Below, piece by piece: positions 9,607 to 18,627 of a stretch of DNA of 54,326 nucleotides; the stretch's first letter is position 1; every line of letters begins with the position of its first letter. The notes below the pieces were generated by a model, which ran no database searches, was not told the DNA's origin, and was given only the letters and a program-made list of their open reading frames with translations. Position numbers and translations under genes: made by a program. The DNA is from Lachnospiraceae bacterium (lineage in GTDB: Bacteria; Bacillota; Clostridia; Lachnospirales; Lachnospiraceae): NCBI GenBank assembly GCA_004557975.1, contig SFEV01000012.1:1-54326 (forward strand). Reading direction: 5' to 3'.

Positions 9607-10545
9607 TCACCTGATTCTCTCAAAAACACGCAGCTTGGAGCTCTTCGCTCTGCTGTTCTCCTCCAGCTCCGCTTCAGACGGAACAATCGGTTTTTTCGTC
9701 ACAACTCTTCCCTTTGGCTTTTTCCCACAGACACAGACCGGAAATTCCTTCGGGCATGTGCAGGGATCTTCCATGTTTCTGAACCGGCTCTTTACAATCC
9801 GATCCTCCAGAGAATGGAACGTGATCACACAGATCCGTCCCCGGTCATTTAACAGATCAACCATATCCTCCAGGGACTCATCCAGTACCTCCAGCTCTCT
9901 GTTGAGCTCTATCCGGATGGCCTGGAACGTCCTTTTGGCCGGGTGTCCTCCCGTAGCTCTCACTTTCATCGGAATCGCCGCTTTTATAACATGAATTAAC
10001 TCCCCAGTTGTTTCCAATGCTTTTTCTTTGCGGGCGTTTACGATGTGCCGGGCAATGTTCTTTGCAAACCTATCCTCACCATAATCGCGGATGATTCGAT
10101 ACAGCTCCATTTCGCTGTACTCGTTTACAATATCCTTTGCCGTCAGAGGCTGCCGCTGATCCATTCGCATATCCAGCGGTGCATCCTCTCTGTAGGTAAA
10201 TCCTCTCTCTGCCGTGTCCAGCTGATAGGAGGAGACCCCCAGATCCAAAATGACTCCATCTACAGATGTAATACCAAGTCTGCCGAGTACCTGACGCATC
10301 TCACAGTAATTGCTGCGCACGATTGTTACCCGGTCCTGAAACTTAGACAAGCGCCGTGTAGCCGCCTCTATCGCCGCCGCATCCTGGTCAATGCCAATCA
10401 GTCTGCCATGCTCTGACAGACGACTGCATATCTCAAAAGAATGCCCGCCGCCTCCGAGGGTACCGTCTACGTAAATACCATCTGGTTTTATCTGCAATGC
10501 ATCAATGCTTTCATCCAAAAGTACAGATTTGTGTCTGAATTCCAT
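9607..10545 (-). CDS. rsmH: 16S rRNA (cytosine(1402)-N(4))-methyltransferase
   Basis: RsmH (MraW) methylates N4 of C1402 in the decoding centre of 16S rRNA with SAM. The 312-aa protein opens with FRHKSVLLDE and carries the SAM-binding glycine loop VDGTLGGGGHS at about 26-36, the LGVSSYQLD motif, and late conserved ITFHSLEDRIVK. A GGGAGG site precedes the ATG, and mraZ ends 15 bp upstream. Length and order are standard for the start of a dcw cluster. Confidence 0.97.
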   Translation of the reverse strand: MEFRHKSVLLDESIDALQIKPDGIYVDGTLGGGGHSFEICSRLSEHGRLIGIDQDAAAIEAATRRLSKFQDRVTIVRSNYCEMRQVLGRLGITSVDGVILDLGVSSYQLDTAERGFTYREDAPLDMRMDQRQPLTAKDIVNEYSEMELYRIIRDYGEDRFAKNIARHIVNARKEKALETTGELIHVIKAAIPMKVRATGGHPAKRTFQAIRIELNRELEVLDESLEDMVDLLNDRGRICVITFHSLEDRIVKSRFRNMEDPCTCPKEFPVCVCGKKPKGRVVTKKPIVPSEAELEENSRAKSSKLRVFERIR

Positions 10546-10560
10546 ACAAGCCTCCCCAGG

Positions 10561-10995
10561 TTATATGCTTAAACCTAAATCTGACATTTGTTCTGCGATA
10601 TCATCCATATCATCATAAGCATTGTTTTCCGTCCAGTCTGCCTTACTCCAGATCTCGATTCGATTCAGGTTTCCCGCCAGTACCACATCCTTCTCCAGAT
10701 TCGCAAACTCCCTTAACGTCTGCGGTAAGAGAATTCTCCCCTGCTTGTCCAGTTCGCATGTGGTCGCACCTGCAACGAAGAACCGAGTGAATTTTCTGGC
10801 GCTTTTCTGAGTAAGCGGCAGCGTACGGAGCTTCTCTTCAAAAATCTGCCATTCGTTTTTGGGAAACACAAACAGGCATCCATCCAACCCCTTCGTAACA
10901 ATAAATTCATCGCCCAACAGTTCTCTGAATTTTGACGGGATGATCAGTCTGCCTTTGGTGTCAATCGTATGATTATATTCTCCCATGAACATCAT
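10561..10995 (-). CDS. mraZ: Transcriptional regulator MraZ
   Basis: MraZ is a ring-forming DNA-binding protein that controls its own dcw operon. The 144-aa protein consists of two AbrB-like halves, marked by DTKGRLIIP near residue 13 and LDKQGRILLP near residue 83. The track-style start (10995) begins MMFMGEYNHT; the second or third Met is equally possible, with AAGAAGGTG upstream. Four GTGG boxes in its own promoter region are its probable binding array. Confidence 0.96.
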   Translation of the reverse strand: MMFMGEYNHTIDTKGRLIIPSKFRELLGDEFIVTKGLDGCLFVFPKNEWQIFEEKLRTLPLTQKSARKFTRFFVAGATTCELDKQGRILLPQTLREFANLEKDVVLAGNLNRIEIWSKADWTENNAYDDMDDIAEQMSDLGLSI

Positions 10996-11068
10996 GACAC
11001 ACCTTCTTCCGGCTGCTCCTCAGGTGTCCCTTTTACTGTCAGCCTGTGGAATTTCCTCCATTTGGCCT

Positions 11069-11102
11069 CCACATAGCTCCACAGTACACCACTTTCCACC
11101 AC
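11069..11102 (-). promoter_or_regulatory. MraZ-box array: four GTGG repeats with a 10-nt period
   Basis: On the minus strand GTGG occurs at 11102-11099, 11092-11089, 11082-11079 and 11072-11069, exactly one helical turn apart, with a TGG near the next step. MraZ is known to bind short GTGG/TGGG-type repeats at 10-nt spacing before mraZ. The array begins about at the inferred transcription start, so bound MraZ should block the promoter. Confidence 0.8.
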
Positions 11103-11111
11103 TTATCACCT

Positions 11112-11140
11112 ATCATACCGTAAATCTGTGCAAAATACAA
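11112..11140 (-). promoter_or_regulatory. Promoter of the dcw operon (mraZ)
   Basis: The sequence TTGTAT (11140-11135), a 17-nt spacer, and TATGAT (11117-11112) form a good vegetative promoter reading into mraZ. The predicted start lies near 11105, at the edge of the MraZ boxes. No better candidate lies between the upstream terminator and mraZ. Confidence 0.75.
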
Positions 11141-11150
11141 GTGTAAATTT

Positions 11151-11206
11151 AAAAACAGGCCGCTGCAACACGATGTTTTACTTAACATCTGTATTGCAAC
11201 GGCCTG
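11151..11206 (-). terminator. Intrinsic terminator after the Spo0E-like gene
   Basis: A long imperfect hairpin (arms about 11156-11176 and 11186-11206) is followed on the minus strand by TTTTT. It ends the lgt/Spo0E-like transcript just upstream of the mraZ promoter. Confidence 0.85.
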
Positions 11207-11219
11207 CTCCATCAGGCTT

Positions 11220-11372
11220 TTATGCTTCACAGTCCATATACTGCTCCAGAAGACGGTCAACCACAAGACTCTGGCGGTATGTTTCCTCCACTTCGGCCCC
11301 ACCTTCCAGCAGGCAGTTCAGCTTTTTCCGTTCTTCCTCAATGTTTTTCCTCAACAGTTCTTTTCTGCTCAT
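11220..11372 (-). CDS. Spo0E-like small protein (50 aa)
   Basis: Spo0E-family proteins are short helical hairpins that dephosphorylate Spo0A~P and so delay sporulation. This 50-aa frame starts at ATG 11372 behind GGAAAGGAACGAAGGAAT, overlaps the 3' end of lgt by 35 bp, and ends before a strong terminator. It has an N-terminal helix rich in Glu, Arg and Lys (IEEERKKLNCLL), a short turn, and YRQSLVVDRLLEQY, which resembles the family signature SQxLDxLIxxY. Critical positions (Ser, Asp, hydrophobics, Tyr) are kept; the Gln is displaced. The family call is from pattern memory and moderately sure. The translational overlap and the terminator argue that it is a real gene. Confidence 0.65.
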   Translation of the reverse strand: MSRKELLRKNIEEERKKLNCLLEGGAEVEETYRQSLVVDRLLEQYMDCEA

Positions 11373-12240
11373 ATTCCTTCGTTCCTTTCCCATGTCTTTT
11401 TCCGGTTATCAGAAGCGCCGCTGAAACTATCACCAGCACTGCTGAGAGAATCTGCGAAACAGGGAGACTGGTTCCAGGAACAAGCAGCTGGTCTGTGCGC
11501 AGACCTTCAATCCAGAATCGTCCGCTCCCGTATAACAGCAGATAAAATAAAGTTATCATACCGCGAAATCTGTTTCTGATGCAGAAGGTAAGGAACAGCA
11601 AAACCAGTAAAACACCGAGATTCCACAGCGATTCATACAGAAAAGTCGGATGAACCTGGATAAAATCCGTTTCGCCGATTGTCTGAATATGATCCGTCAT
11701 CTGCTGCGTGATCTCTGTGGCCCGCACATCTTCCACCGGAAGCTGCATGGCAAGAAGCCCGTCCGTATAACCTCCGAAGGCTTCTCTGTTGAAAAAGTTC
11801 CCCCATCTTCCCACCATCTGTCCCCACACCAGGCCGAGAGCGGCTGTGTCAAGAACCTCGCGGCAGTTTATCTTCCGTATACGGCAAAACAGCACGACTG
11901 TCACCATACCGCCTGCCACACCGCCATAAATCGCAAGCCCACCCTGCCTGAGATTGAAAATCTCTGCAATATGGCAGCTGTAGTAATCCCATGAAAAAAC
12001 CACGTAATAAATCCGTGCACAGATGACGGAAACGATAATTGCGACAATTCCCAGATCAAAGTAGTTATCACTGTTCTGCCCGGTCACCGACGCCACCCGC
12101 ATCACCAGCAGCAGCCCTGTCACCATAGCCACAGCCAGCACAATTCCATAGCAGGCAATTTCAAAATCCCCCACAAAGAACCACCTGGGTACATGCTCCA
12201 GAGTAATCCCAAGATGCGGAAAACGAATTGTTCCTGTCAT
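11338..12240 (-). CDS. lgt: Prolipoprotein diacylglyceryl transferase
   Basis: Lgt attaches diacylglycerol to the lipobox cysteine of prelipoproteins in the membrane. The 300-aa protein has about seven membrane helices and the Lgt signature GRWGNFFNREAFG near the middle. A GTG at 12246 is in frame, but it lies inside the AAGGAGG site; the ATG at 12240, 5 nt after that site, is the better start. The 3' end overlaps the Spo0E-like gene. Confidence 0.95.
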   Translation of the reverse strand: MTGTIRFPHLGITLEHVPRWFFVGDFEIACYGIVLAVAMVTGLLLVMRVASVTGQNSDNYFDLGIVAIIVSVICARIYYVVFSWDYYSCHIAEIFNLRQGGLAIYGGVAGGMVTVVLFCRIRKINCREVLDTAALGLVWGQMVGRWGNFFNREAFGGYTDGLLAMQLPVEDVRATEITQQMTDHIQTIGETDFIQVHPTFLYESLWNLGVLLVLLFLTFCIRNRFRGMITLFYLLLYGSGRFWIEGLRTDQLLVPGTSLPVSQILSAVLVIVSAALLITGKRHGKGTKEYEQKRTVEEKH

Positions 12241-12357
12241 ATGCACCTCCTTTTCGGTCTGAAAATGCCATCGGCATTCCTGCTCACGACCCAGAGGAAT
12301 GTTTATGCGCCGTCCTCCGTATCTGCATCGTCTGCCCCTGTCTTTATCAGACTCTGC

Positions 12358-13455
12358 TTATACATTGAAACGGAACAGGATCACATCCCCATCCTTTACC
12401 ACGTAATCTTTTCCTTCCAGGCCCACAAGCCCCTTTTCTTTTGCCGCCGCATAGGAACCGCAGTCCAGCAGATCGCGGTAATTCACCACCTCGGCGCGGA
12501 TAAATCCACGTTCAAAGTCCGAATGGATTTTTCCGGCTGCCTGCGGAGCCTTCATTCCTCTGCGGATCGTCCATGCGCGGGTTTCTGTCTCTCCCGCTGT
12601 CAGGAAGCTGAGAAGTCCCAGCAGACTGTAGCTTGCCTTTATCAGTTTCTCCAGACCTGACTCTTTCAATCCAAGATCTTCGAGAAACATCTGTTTTTCA
12701 TCGTCATCCAGCTCGGCAATCTCCTGCTCGATCTGCGCACAGATGACAAATACCTCACTGTTTGTCGCTTCCGCAAATTTACGCACATCCTGTACATATA
12801 TATTGGAAGCTCCGTCGTCGGCAAGGTCATCCTCAGCCACATTCGCTGCAAAAATTACCGGCTTGCCTGTCAGAAGATTGTACTCTGACAGCCATGCGAT
12901 TTCATCTTCATCCTCTGTCTCGAAGGAGATTGCAGGCTTCTCCTCCTCCAGATGTGCCTTCAGCTTCTGTAAAAGCTCCAGCTCCTTTGCCTGTTTTTTG
13001 TCATTTCTGGCTGCACGCGCAGTTTTTGCAATGCGGCGCTCAAGAATCTCGAGATCTGAAAAAATCAGCTCAAGATTGATCGTCTCAATGTCACGGACCG
13101 GATTTACGGAGCCGTCTACATGTATGACATTGGGATCCTCAAAGCAGCGAACTACGTGAACAATCGCATCCACCTCACGGATATTGGCAAGGAACTGATT
13201 CCCGAGTCCTTCTCCCCTGGATGCACCCTTGACAAGACCGGCGATATCCACAAACTCGATCACTGCCGGGGTGATTTTTGCCGAATTGTAAAGATCGGCC
13301 AGCAGCTTCAGACGCTCATCCGGAACCGGAACCACGCCCACATTCGGGTCGATGGTACAGAACGGATAATTCGCTGATTCCGCACCCGCCTTTGTCAGGG
13401 AGTTGAACAGTGTACTCTTTCCTACATTCGGCAAACCTACTATACCAAGTTTCAT
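12358..13455 (-). CDS. ychF: Redox-regulated ATPase YchF (Obg-family P-loop NTPase)
   Basis: YchF is a conserved ATP-preferring member of the Obg group that binds ribosomes. The 365-aa protein begins MKLGIVGLPNVGKST with its P-loop at once, has DIAGLVKGASRGEG as switch II, NVAE in place of the GTPase NKxD (the reason for ATP preference), and a C-terminal TGS domain ending at FRFNV. The open frame extends 22 codons further upstream, but GAGGAAAAG lies just before ATG 13455 and the family starts here. It appears monocistronic. Confidence 0.96.
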   Translation of the reverse strand: MKLGIVGLPNVGKSTLFNSLTKAGAESANYPFCTIDPNVGVVPVPDERLKLLADLYNSAKITPAVIEFVDIAGLVKGASRGEGLGNQFLANIREVDAIVHVVRCFEDPNVIHVDGSVNPVRDIETINLELIFSDLEILERRIAKTARAARNDKKQAKELELLQKLKAHLEEEKPAISFETEDEDEIAWLSEYNLLTGKPVIFAANVAEDDLADDGASNIYVQDVRKFAEATNSEVFVICAQIEQEIAELDDDEKQMFLEDLGLKESGLEKLIKASYSLLGLLSFLTAGETETRAWTIRRGMKAPQAAGKIHSDFERGFIRAEVVNYRDLLDCGSYAAAKEKGLVGLEGKDYVVKDGDVILFRFNV

Positions 13456-13521
13456 CTTCTTTTCCTCAACATTCATTTGTATTTTCATCACAGCAGCCCG
13501 GACACGTCCGTGTATCAACAC

Positions 13522-13829
13522 GACAGATATCTGATCTGCTGCTTTCCGTTAGCAGTTTAGCACATAAACTGACAAGAAACAATAGCTTCTGCCAGAAACC
13601 GATCGACATATTCCGGCATTTTGGATGTCTCCGGGAACAAAAAGCAGCGCCGGAGCTTTTCCGGCGCATTCATTTTTTATTGATTTTACAGTTTTTTTTG
13701 CACACAGAAAAATCCTGACGCGATACGAAATATGTCGAACACTTTTTTCTTTCCGTCATTTTTTCCGTCGTCTTTCCCGCCGTTCGGACTTCCTCTGCCA
13801 TGATTTTTGCATCCATGTCAAATGACGAC
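13522..13829. other. Intergenic region between ychF and rpe
   Basis: I see no convincing gene here. It holds the rpe-operon terminator (13639-13667) and a perfect 6-bp inverted repeat, AGTTTA-N5-TAAACT (13554-13570), in the presumed ychF promoter zone, which could be an operator. A 48-codon minus frame with three Cys (about 13670-13816) lacks a ribosome binding site. Confidence 0.5.
13639..13667 (-). terminator. Terminator of the murE-to-rpe operon
   Basis: A perfect 8-bp GC stem, GCGCCGGA/TCCGGCGC (13647-13667), is followed on the minus strand by TGCTTTTTG. It lies about 165 bp past the rpe stop. Confidence 0.8.
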
Positions 13830-14504
13830 TTAATACGTTGTGTATTCTGCCATAATCGACAGATATTTTCTGACACTTCCCTCGCGGTCCTCATTAAAAA
13901 CTGCAGAGCCGCCGACGCAGATGTTTGCACCTGCTTCGAGCACCGTGCGGATTGTATCATCATTGATGCCTCCGTCCACTTCAATGTCGAGATTCAGCCC
14001 CTGTTCCTTTGCTTTCATACGCAGTGTACGGATTTTTTCCGTCATGGCAGGAATGTATTTCTGTCCTCCGAAGCCCGGATTCACCGTCATCAGCAGTACC
14101 ATATCGAGATCAGGGAGCACATAGTCCAGTGCGGACAGCGGCGTAGCCGGATTCAGGGCAACACCTGCGCGGACACCGAGAGATTTGATGCTCTGAATTG
14201 TCCGGTGAAGGTGTTTTGCAGCCTCGGCATGCACCGTAATACTGTCGGCACCACATTTTACCATGTCTTCCAGATAACGGTCCGGATTCTCAATCATCAG
14301 ATGTACATCAAAAACGCAGTCCGTCACATCACGGACGGATTTGATCACAGGCATTCCAAAGGAAATGCTGGGCACAAACATTCCATCCATCACATCAATA
14401 TGCAGATATTCGGCTCCCGCCTTTGTCACTCTCTGAATGTCCTCTCCCAGGCATCTGAAATCTGCGGACAGAATCGACGGTGCCAGAACATTTTTTCTTT
14501 CCAT
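13830..14504 (-). CDS. rpe: Ribulose-phosphate 3-epimerase
   Basis: Rpe interconverts ribulose-5-phosphate and xylulose-5-phosphate in the pentose phosphate pathway. The 224-aa TIM barrel shows LAPSILSADF at the start, HIDVMDGMFVPSISFG with metal-binding His and Asp, MTVNPGFGGQ and EVDGGI near the C-terminus, and a phosphate-binding GGSAVF. GAGGAGG precedes the ATG. It follows rsgA, a frequent Firmicute neighbour, and is the last gene of the long operon starting at murE. Confidence 0.96.
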   Translation of the reverse strand: MERKNVLAPSILSADFRCLGEDIQRVTKAGAEYLHIDVMDGMFVPSISFGMPVIKSVRDVTDCVFDVHLMIENPDRYLEDMVKCGADSITVHAEAAKHLHRTIQSIKSLGVRAGVALNPATPLSALDYVLPDLDMVLLMTVNPGFGGQKYIPAMTEKIRTLRMKAKEQGLNLDIEVDGGINDDTIRTVLEAGANICVGGSAVFNEDREGSVRKYLSIMAEYTTY

Positions 14505-14534
14505 GGGGCTTCCTCCTCTTTTTCTTCTTTATAT

Positions 14535-15446
14535 CTAGTATTTTTTTATATTTTTCAGTTCCTGTGCCAGCAGCACGTAATTGTCGTACCGCGACTTATG
14601 GATCTTTCCCTCTGTAAGCGCCTGCTTCACCGCGCAGTCAGGCTCGCTGATATGCAGACAGCCCTGAAACCTGCAGTACGGTTCATACGGAAGGAACTCA
14701 TAAAAATAATCCCGCAGCTCCTCATATCCGATCCCCTTCAGATACAGCGAACTGAATCCCGGAGTATCAAGGAAATACGTATCGGACCGCATGTCCCGTT
14801 CATTGTCCCTGTCCGTACGCGGCAGAACGATCAGCTCCGTGTGGCGCGTGGTATGACGTCCCCGGTCAATCTTCCGGCTGACTTCTCCCACCTCCATCCG
14901 GACACCGGTCTGCAGTGCATTGGTCAGGGAGGATTTTCCCACCCCCGAGGGTCCGGCCACAATCGTTGTTTTGCCCTCCAGGAGACATCGGATTTCGTCG
15001 ATTCCCTCATTTGCGGCTACACTGATAAAAGAGACATGGCTCCCGCAGCTTTCATATATTTCTCCCAGAGTACGCAGCTGGTCGTCCTCTGCCAGATCTG
15101 TCTTGCTGAAACAGATTATTACAGGGATATGCTGCTGCTCCATGGAGATCAGAAAACGATCCAGAAGATTCAGATTCGGCTTTGGGCTCGCCACCGCAAA
15201 TATGACAAGTGCCTGATCCACATTGGCTGCCGCCGGACGGATCAGCTCATTTTTTCTCGGAAGCAGCTCATCCACATTTCCCGTAAGCGCAGTCTCATCC
15301 AGCACTGAGATCTCCACATTGTCACCGACCAGCGGTTTGATTTTATCCTTTCGGAAGATTCCGCGTGCTCTGCACTCATATACATTCCCGTCCTTTGCGT
15401 GAACGTAGTAGAATCCTCCGATTCCTTTTACTATCTTTCCCTGCAT
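14535..15446 (-). CDS. rsgA: Ribosome small subunit-dependent GTPase RsgA
   Basis: RsgA is a circularly permuted GTPase that acts late in 30S subunit maturation. The protein (303 aa from ATG 15446; 312 aa from ATG 15473) has an N-terminal OB fold, then GTPase motifs in permuted order: FSKTDL (G4), GPSGVGKSSL (G1) and DTPGF (G3). It ends with a zinc knuckle CxxxxCxHxxxxxC. I prefer ATG 15446 because AGAGGA lies just upstream, while ATG 15473 has no nearby site. It follows prkC with almost no gap, as in B. subtilis (prpC-prkC-rsgA-rpe). Confidence 0.95.
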   Translation of the reverse strand: MQGKIVKGIGGFYYVHAKDGNVYECRARGIFRKDKIKPLVGDNVEISVLDETALTGNVDELLPRKNELIRPAAANVDQALVIFAVASPKPNLNLLDRFLISMEQQHIPVIICFSKTDLAEDDQLRTLGEIYESCGSHVSFISVAANEGIDEIRCLLEGKTTIVAGPSGVGKSSLTNALQTGVRMEVGEVSRKIDRGRHTTRHTELIVLPRTDRDNERDMRSDTYFLDTPGFSSLYLKGIGYEELRDYFYEFLPYEPYCRFQGCLHISEPDCAVKQALTEGKIHKSRYDNYVLLAQELKNIKKY

Positions 15447-15482
15447 CCGTTCCTCTTGCTCCCCGTCATCCATCAGGTATTC

Positions 15483-17885
15483 TCAGTTTACCTTCGTGAA
15501 GGTGATACCGGGGTACTCTATTTTACTTTCCACTTCTCCCGTCTCCCTGTCTATCAGGTATACGTAAGCCGTTCCGGTATCTGTGCCGGCGGCCCCCTGT
15601 ACATTCAGCTCATACGGGAATGTGGTGTCTCCCTCAAATATGGTACTTTCCACACCGTTCTGAACCAGCGTGACGCGCACCTGCTGCCCGTTGAAACCGG
15701 TGGGCTTTTCCAGGGAAGCATTACACTGCCATGTGCCTTCCGCTCCGTTCTGGATATTGATCACATCATCCTGCACAGCGGAGGATGGTCCTGAGCTGAG
15801 GGTAAGCGTCACAGTAGTTCCCCGCGCCACCTGCTCATTGGCCGCCACACTCTGCCGGATCACCAGCCCCTGGGCGACGGTATCGCTTGTCTCATACTCA
15901 TATGCTGGAATCAGATCCAGCATCGTCAGCGCCTCCACCGCACGCTCCTGTGTGTACCCGTACAGATCCCACAGCGTCACATAACTCACCGGATCTGTCT
16001 GCTCCGTCTGTTCTGTTCCTTTGCTGACATAGAGCGTCACAGTGTCACCGGCTTTTACCATACTTCCGGCTTCCGGGTCTGTGGAAATCACATAACCGCT
16101 CTCCACCGTATCGCTGGATGCCGTATTGTCAATCCTGCACTGCAGTCCCTTTGTGATCAGGAATGCCTGTGCCTGACTCTGCTCAATATTTCTGAGATCG
16201 GAAAGCTCAAACTGTGCCTGCGCAGACACTACCTCGTAGGTGACAGTGCTTCCGCGTTCTGCCATCTCTCCGCTCTTCGGGGACTGGGTGGAGACGGTGC
16301 CCGGCTCATATCCGTCTCCGGACGATGCCTCACCGGCCTTTTTTCCCTTCAGCCCGAAGCTTTCAAGCTGCTCCAGCGCATCCTTCTCCGTTTTTCCGAG
16401 AATCTCCGGAACAGAGACCTGCTTTGCCTTCTCTGTCACTGCTTCCGTCACAGTCTCTGTCATTTTTTCCGTGACAGAGGTCTGTTTTTTCTGGCGCCCT
16501 CTGAAATTCAGAAGGCCAAAGGCGTTGGCCAGCAGCGCCAGAAACACGCAGCCGATAATCACAGCGACAATAATGCCGCCCACCGTCACCGCCTTTTCCA
16601 GCTTCGGATTCAGGCCGATCTCACCGTCATCTTCACGGCTCCTCTTATCCTTTTTCGGAACAAAGCTTTCTTCAAGCCTGTAATTGCCTGCATTTTTCTT
16701 TCTGCCGATGGCATAGTCATCCGGATCATCGTAGGCATCATAATACGGATCATACTCGCGTCCGCCGTCTACGCTGTCGGAGCCGTAATCTCCGTTCCAT
16801 CTGCTGCCATCATAGCCGCTGTCCGCGCGTCCCGGGGATACCTCCTGATACTGGCTCTTCTGGTAATAGCTTCCCGGCTGATACGCCCTGTTTTTCTGGA
16901 CACCCGCTTCCTGCTCATGAATCCCAGCAGCAGCTCCCACGTCAAGGGTCTCATCGTATGACGGCATTGTGCGCTGCTCCGCATTGATCTGGCTGAGCTC
17001 ATCCTTTGACATGATAATGGTCTGGGATGTCCGATCGGGGACAGGAATCGTCACAAAATCTCCGTCAGGATTTACGAGGGATTCTCTCAGGTCACGGATC
17101 AGCTCCGTCATATTGGAATATCTGCGGTCCGGACTTTTCTGCGTACATTTCATTACGATGCGGTTTGTGCTCTCCGGAATCTCCGGCACAAGCTCCTTCG
17201 GCCCGCGCAGCTCCTCCTGAAGATGGCGCAGCGCCACCGCCACAGCCGTGTCTCCGTCAAAGGGGACGTGTCCTGTCAGCATCTCATACATGGTGATACC
17301 CAATGAATAGATATCGCTCTTCTCGTCACTGTATCCGCCTCTGGCCTGTTCCGGAGAGCTGTAATGTACAGAACCCATTGCACCGGAATTGATCGTGTTG
17401 GTCGACGCAGCTCTGGCAATTCCAAAATCCGCCACCTTGACCTTGCCATCCGTGGATATAATGATATTCTGCGGTTTCACATCCCGGTGAATAATTCCGT
17501 TGTTGTGGGCAGCTTCCAGTCCGGCAGAAATCTGCAGTGCAATACTGGTTGCTTCCCGGGCGGACAGCCTTCCCTTGTTGCTGATGTATTCCTTAAGCGT
17601 AATGCCCTCCACCAGCTCCATGACAATGTAATTGATTCCGGCCTCTTCACCTACATCGTACACATTTACGATGTTGGCATGTGCAAGTCCGGCCGCAGAC
17701 TGTGCTTCGACACGGAACTTTGATATAAAAACTTTATCTTCACGGAATTCCTTCTTCAGCACCTTGACAGCCACAAAACGATTCAGCTTATGATCCTTCG
17801 CCTTGTAAACATCCGCCATGCCGCCGGTACCGATTCTGGATATAATCTCATATCTGTTTTGTATAAACATTCCGACTTTCAGCAT
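15483..17885 (-). CDS. prkC: PASTA-domain serine/threonine protein kinase
   Basis: PrkC-type kinases sense muropeptides or lipid II outside the cell and phosphorylate wall, division and translation proteins. The 800-aa protein has an N-terminal Hanks kinase with GTGGMADVY, catalytic Lys K41, HRDVKPQN (D135) and DFG (153-155). A long Tyr/Gly/Asp-rich juxtamembrane linker follows, then one membrane helix at about 433-458. Three PASTA units follow (roughly 488-556, 557-626, 635-703) and an extra C-terminal beta-rich tail of about 95 aa that I do not recognise. It sits directly after the cognate PP2C phosphatase, and its 3' end almost touches rsgA. Confidence 0.96.
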   Translation of the reverse strand: MLKVGMFIQNRYEIISRIGTGGMADVYKAKDHKLNRFVAVKVLKKEFREDKVFISKFRVEAQSAAGLAHANIVNVYDVGEEAGINYIVMELVEGITLKEYISNKGRLSAREATSIALQISAGLEAAHNNGIIHRDVKPQNIIISTDGKVKVADFGIARAASTNTINSGAMGSVHYSSPEQARGGYSDEKSDIYSLGITMYEMLTGHVPFDGDTAVAVALRHLQEELRGPKELVPEIPESTNRIVMKCTQKSPDRRYSNMTELIRDLRESLVNPDGDFVTIPVPDRTSQTIIMSKDELSQINAEQRTMPSYDETLDVGAAAGIHEQEAGVQKNRAYQPGSYYQKSQYQEVSPGRADSGYDGSRWNGDYGSDSVDGGREYDPYYDAYDDPDDYAIGRKKNAGNYRLEESFVPKKDKRSREDDGEIGLNPKLEKAVTVGGIIVAVIIGCVFLALLANAFGLLNFRGRQKKQTSVTEKMTETVTEAVTEKAKQVSVPEILGKTEKDALEQLESFGLKGKKAGEASSGDGYEPGTVSTQSPKSGEMAERGSTVTYEVVSAQAQFELSDLRNIEQSQAQAFLITKGLQCRIDNTASSDTVESGYVISTDPEAGSMVKAGDTVTLYVSKGTEQTEQTDPVSYVTLWDLYGYTQERAVEALTMLDLIPAYEYETSDTVAQGLVIRQSVAANEQVARGTTVTLTLSSGPSSAVQDDVINIQNGAEGTWQCNASLEKPTGFNGQQVRVTLVQNGVESTIFEGDTTFPYELNVQGAAGTDTGTAYVYLIDRETGEVESKIEYPGITFTKVN

Positions 17886-17902
17886 AATAATTCCCCATTT
17901 AT

Positions 17903-18622
17903 TTAAACTTCAGCAAGAACTACTGAAATATTATCTTTACCCCCGTTTTTGTTCGCCTCGTTCACAAGCTTTCTGGCTGCTTCTTTCGGTGAACTGCTCT
18001 TTTTGACAATCTGCAGGATATCCTCATCCTCCACCATATTTGTCAGTCCATCTGAACAGAGCAGAACCCTGTCTCCCTCTTCCAGTTTCACATCAAAGAA
18101 ATCAATCCTTACCGGTACACGCACTCCGATGGCTCTCGTGATCACATTCCTGTCCGGATGGCTCCTGGCATCCTTGCGCTGCAGCTCTCCGATACGGATC
18201 ATCTCCTCCACCAGGGAATGGTCACGCGTAATCTGCTCAATTTCCTGATCGATCAGATACAGTCTGCTGTCTCCCACATTGGCGACGTACAGATACCCGT
18301 CCTGCACCGTTGCCGCCACTACCGTTGTGCCCATGCCTTCCAGGGCTTTGTCCGACTTCGCCTTGGCAACCACCAGTTCATTGGCGTGGTGAATCGCCAT
18401 ACTGAGAATCGGAATCGGGCGTTTCTCCTCTGTTTTTTCTATGTACTCTACCATTGACTCAACCGTATAGCGTGATGCAAGATCCCCCGCATTATGTCCG
18501 CCCATTCCATCAGCCACAATCAGCAGATTGGACAGATTTCCGACCGGCTGGTCAGAGGCGTAAACAAAATCCTGATTTGCAGAACGTCGTTTACCAATAT
18601 CTGTAATGCTATACGTATTCAT
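17903..18622 (-). CDS. prpC: PP2C-family protein phosphatase, partner of PrkC
   Basis: PrpC (Stp) reverses PrkC phosphorylation; it is a Mn-dependent PPM phosphatase in the cytoplasm. From ATG 18622 it has 239 aa with the metal-site motifs RSANQD, ADGMGGHNAG, GDSRLY and GKDNIS, and no membrane segment. The frame extends to 18670 inside rlmN, but ATG 18622 lies just after the rlmN stop (18628) and starts with the family-typical MNTYSITDIG. It lies 18 bp before prkC. Confidence 0.95.
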   Translation of the reverse strand: MNTYSITDIGKRRSANQDFVYASDQPVGNLSNLLIVADGMGGHNAGDLASRYTVESMVEYIEKTEEKRPIPILSMAIHHANELVVAKAKSDKALEGMGTTVVAATVQDGYLYVANVGDSRLYLIDQEIEQITRDHSLVEEMIRIGELQRKDARSHPDRNVITRAIGVRVPVRIDFFDVKLEEGDRVLLCSDGLTNMVEDEDILQIVKKSSSPKEAARKLVNEANKNGGKDNISVVLAEV

Positions 18623-18627
18623 ATCTG

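Noticed and set aside
12264..12278. Terminator after ychF
   Set aside because: The stem is only 6 bp with a short T-run; too weak to list.
13670..13816. A 48-codon minus frame with three Cys after rpe (ending CKKNCKINKK)
   Set aside because: No ribosome site, not a known small-peptide pattern, and it continues a shadow frame of rpe.
13800..15308. A 502-codon plus-strand open frame
   Set aside because: It lies opposite rpe and rsgA, both firmly identified, and shows no family signature.
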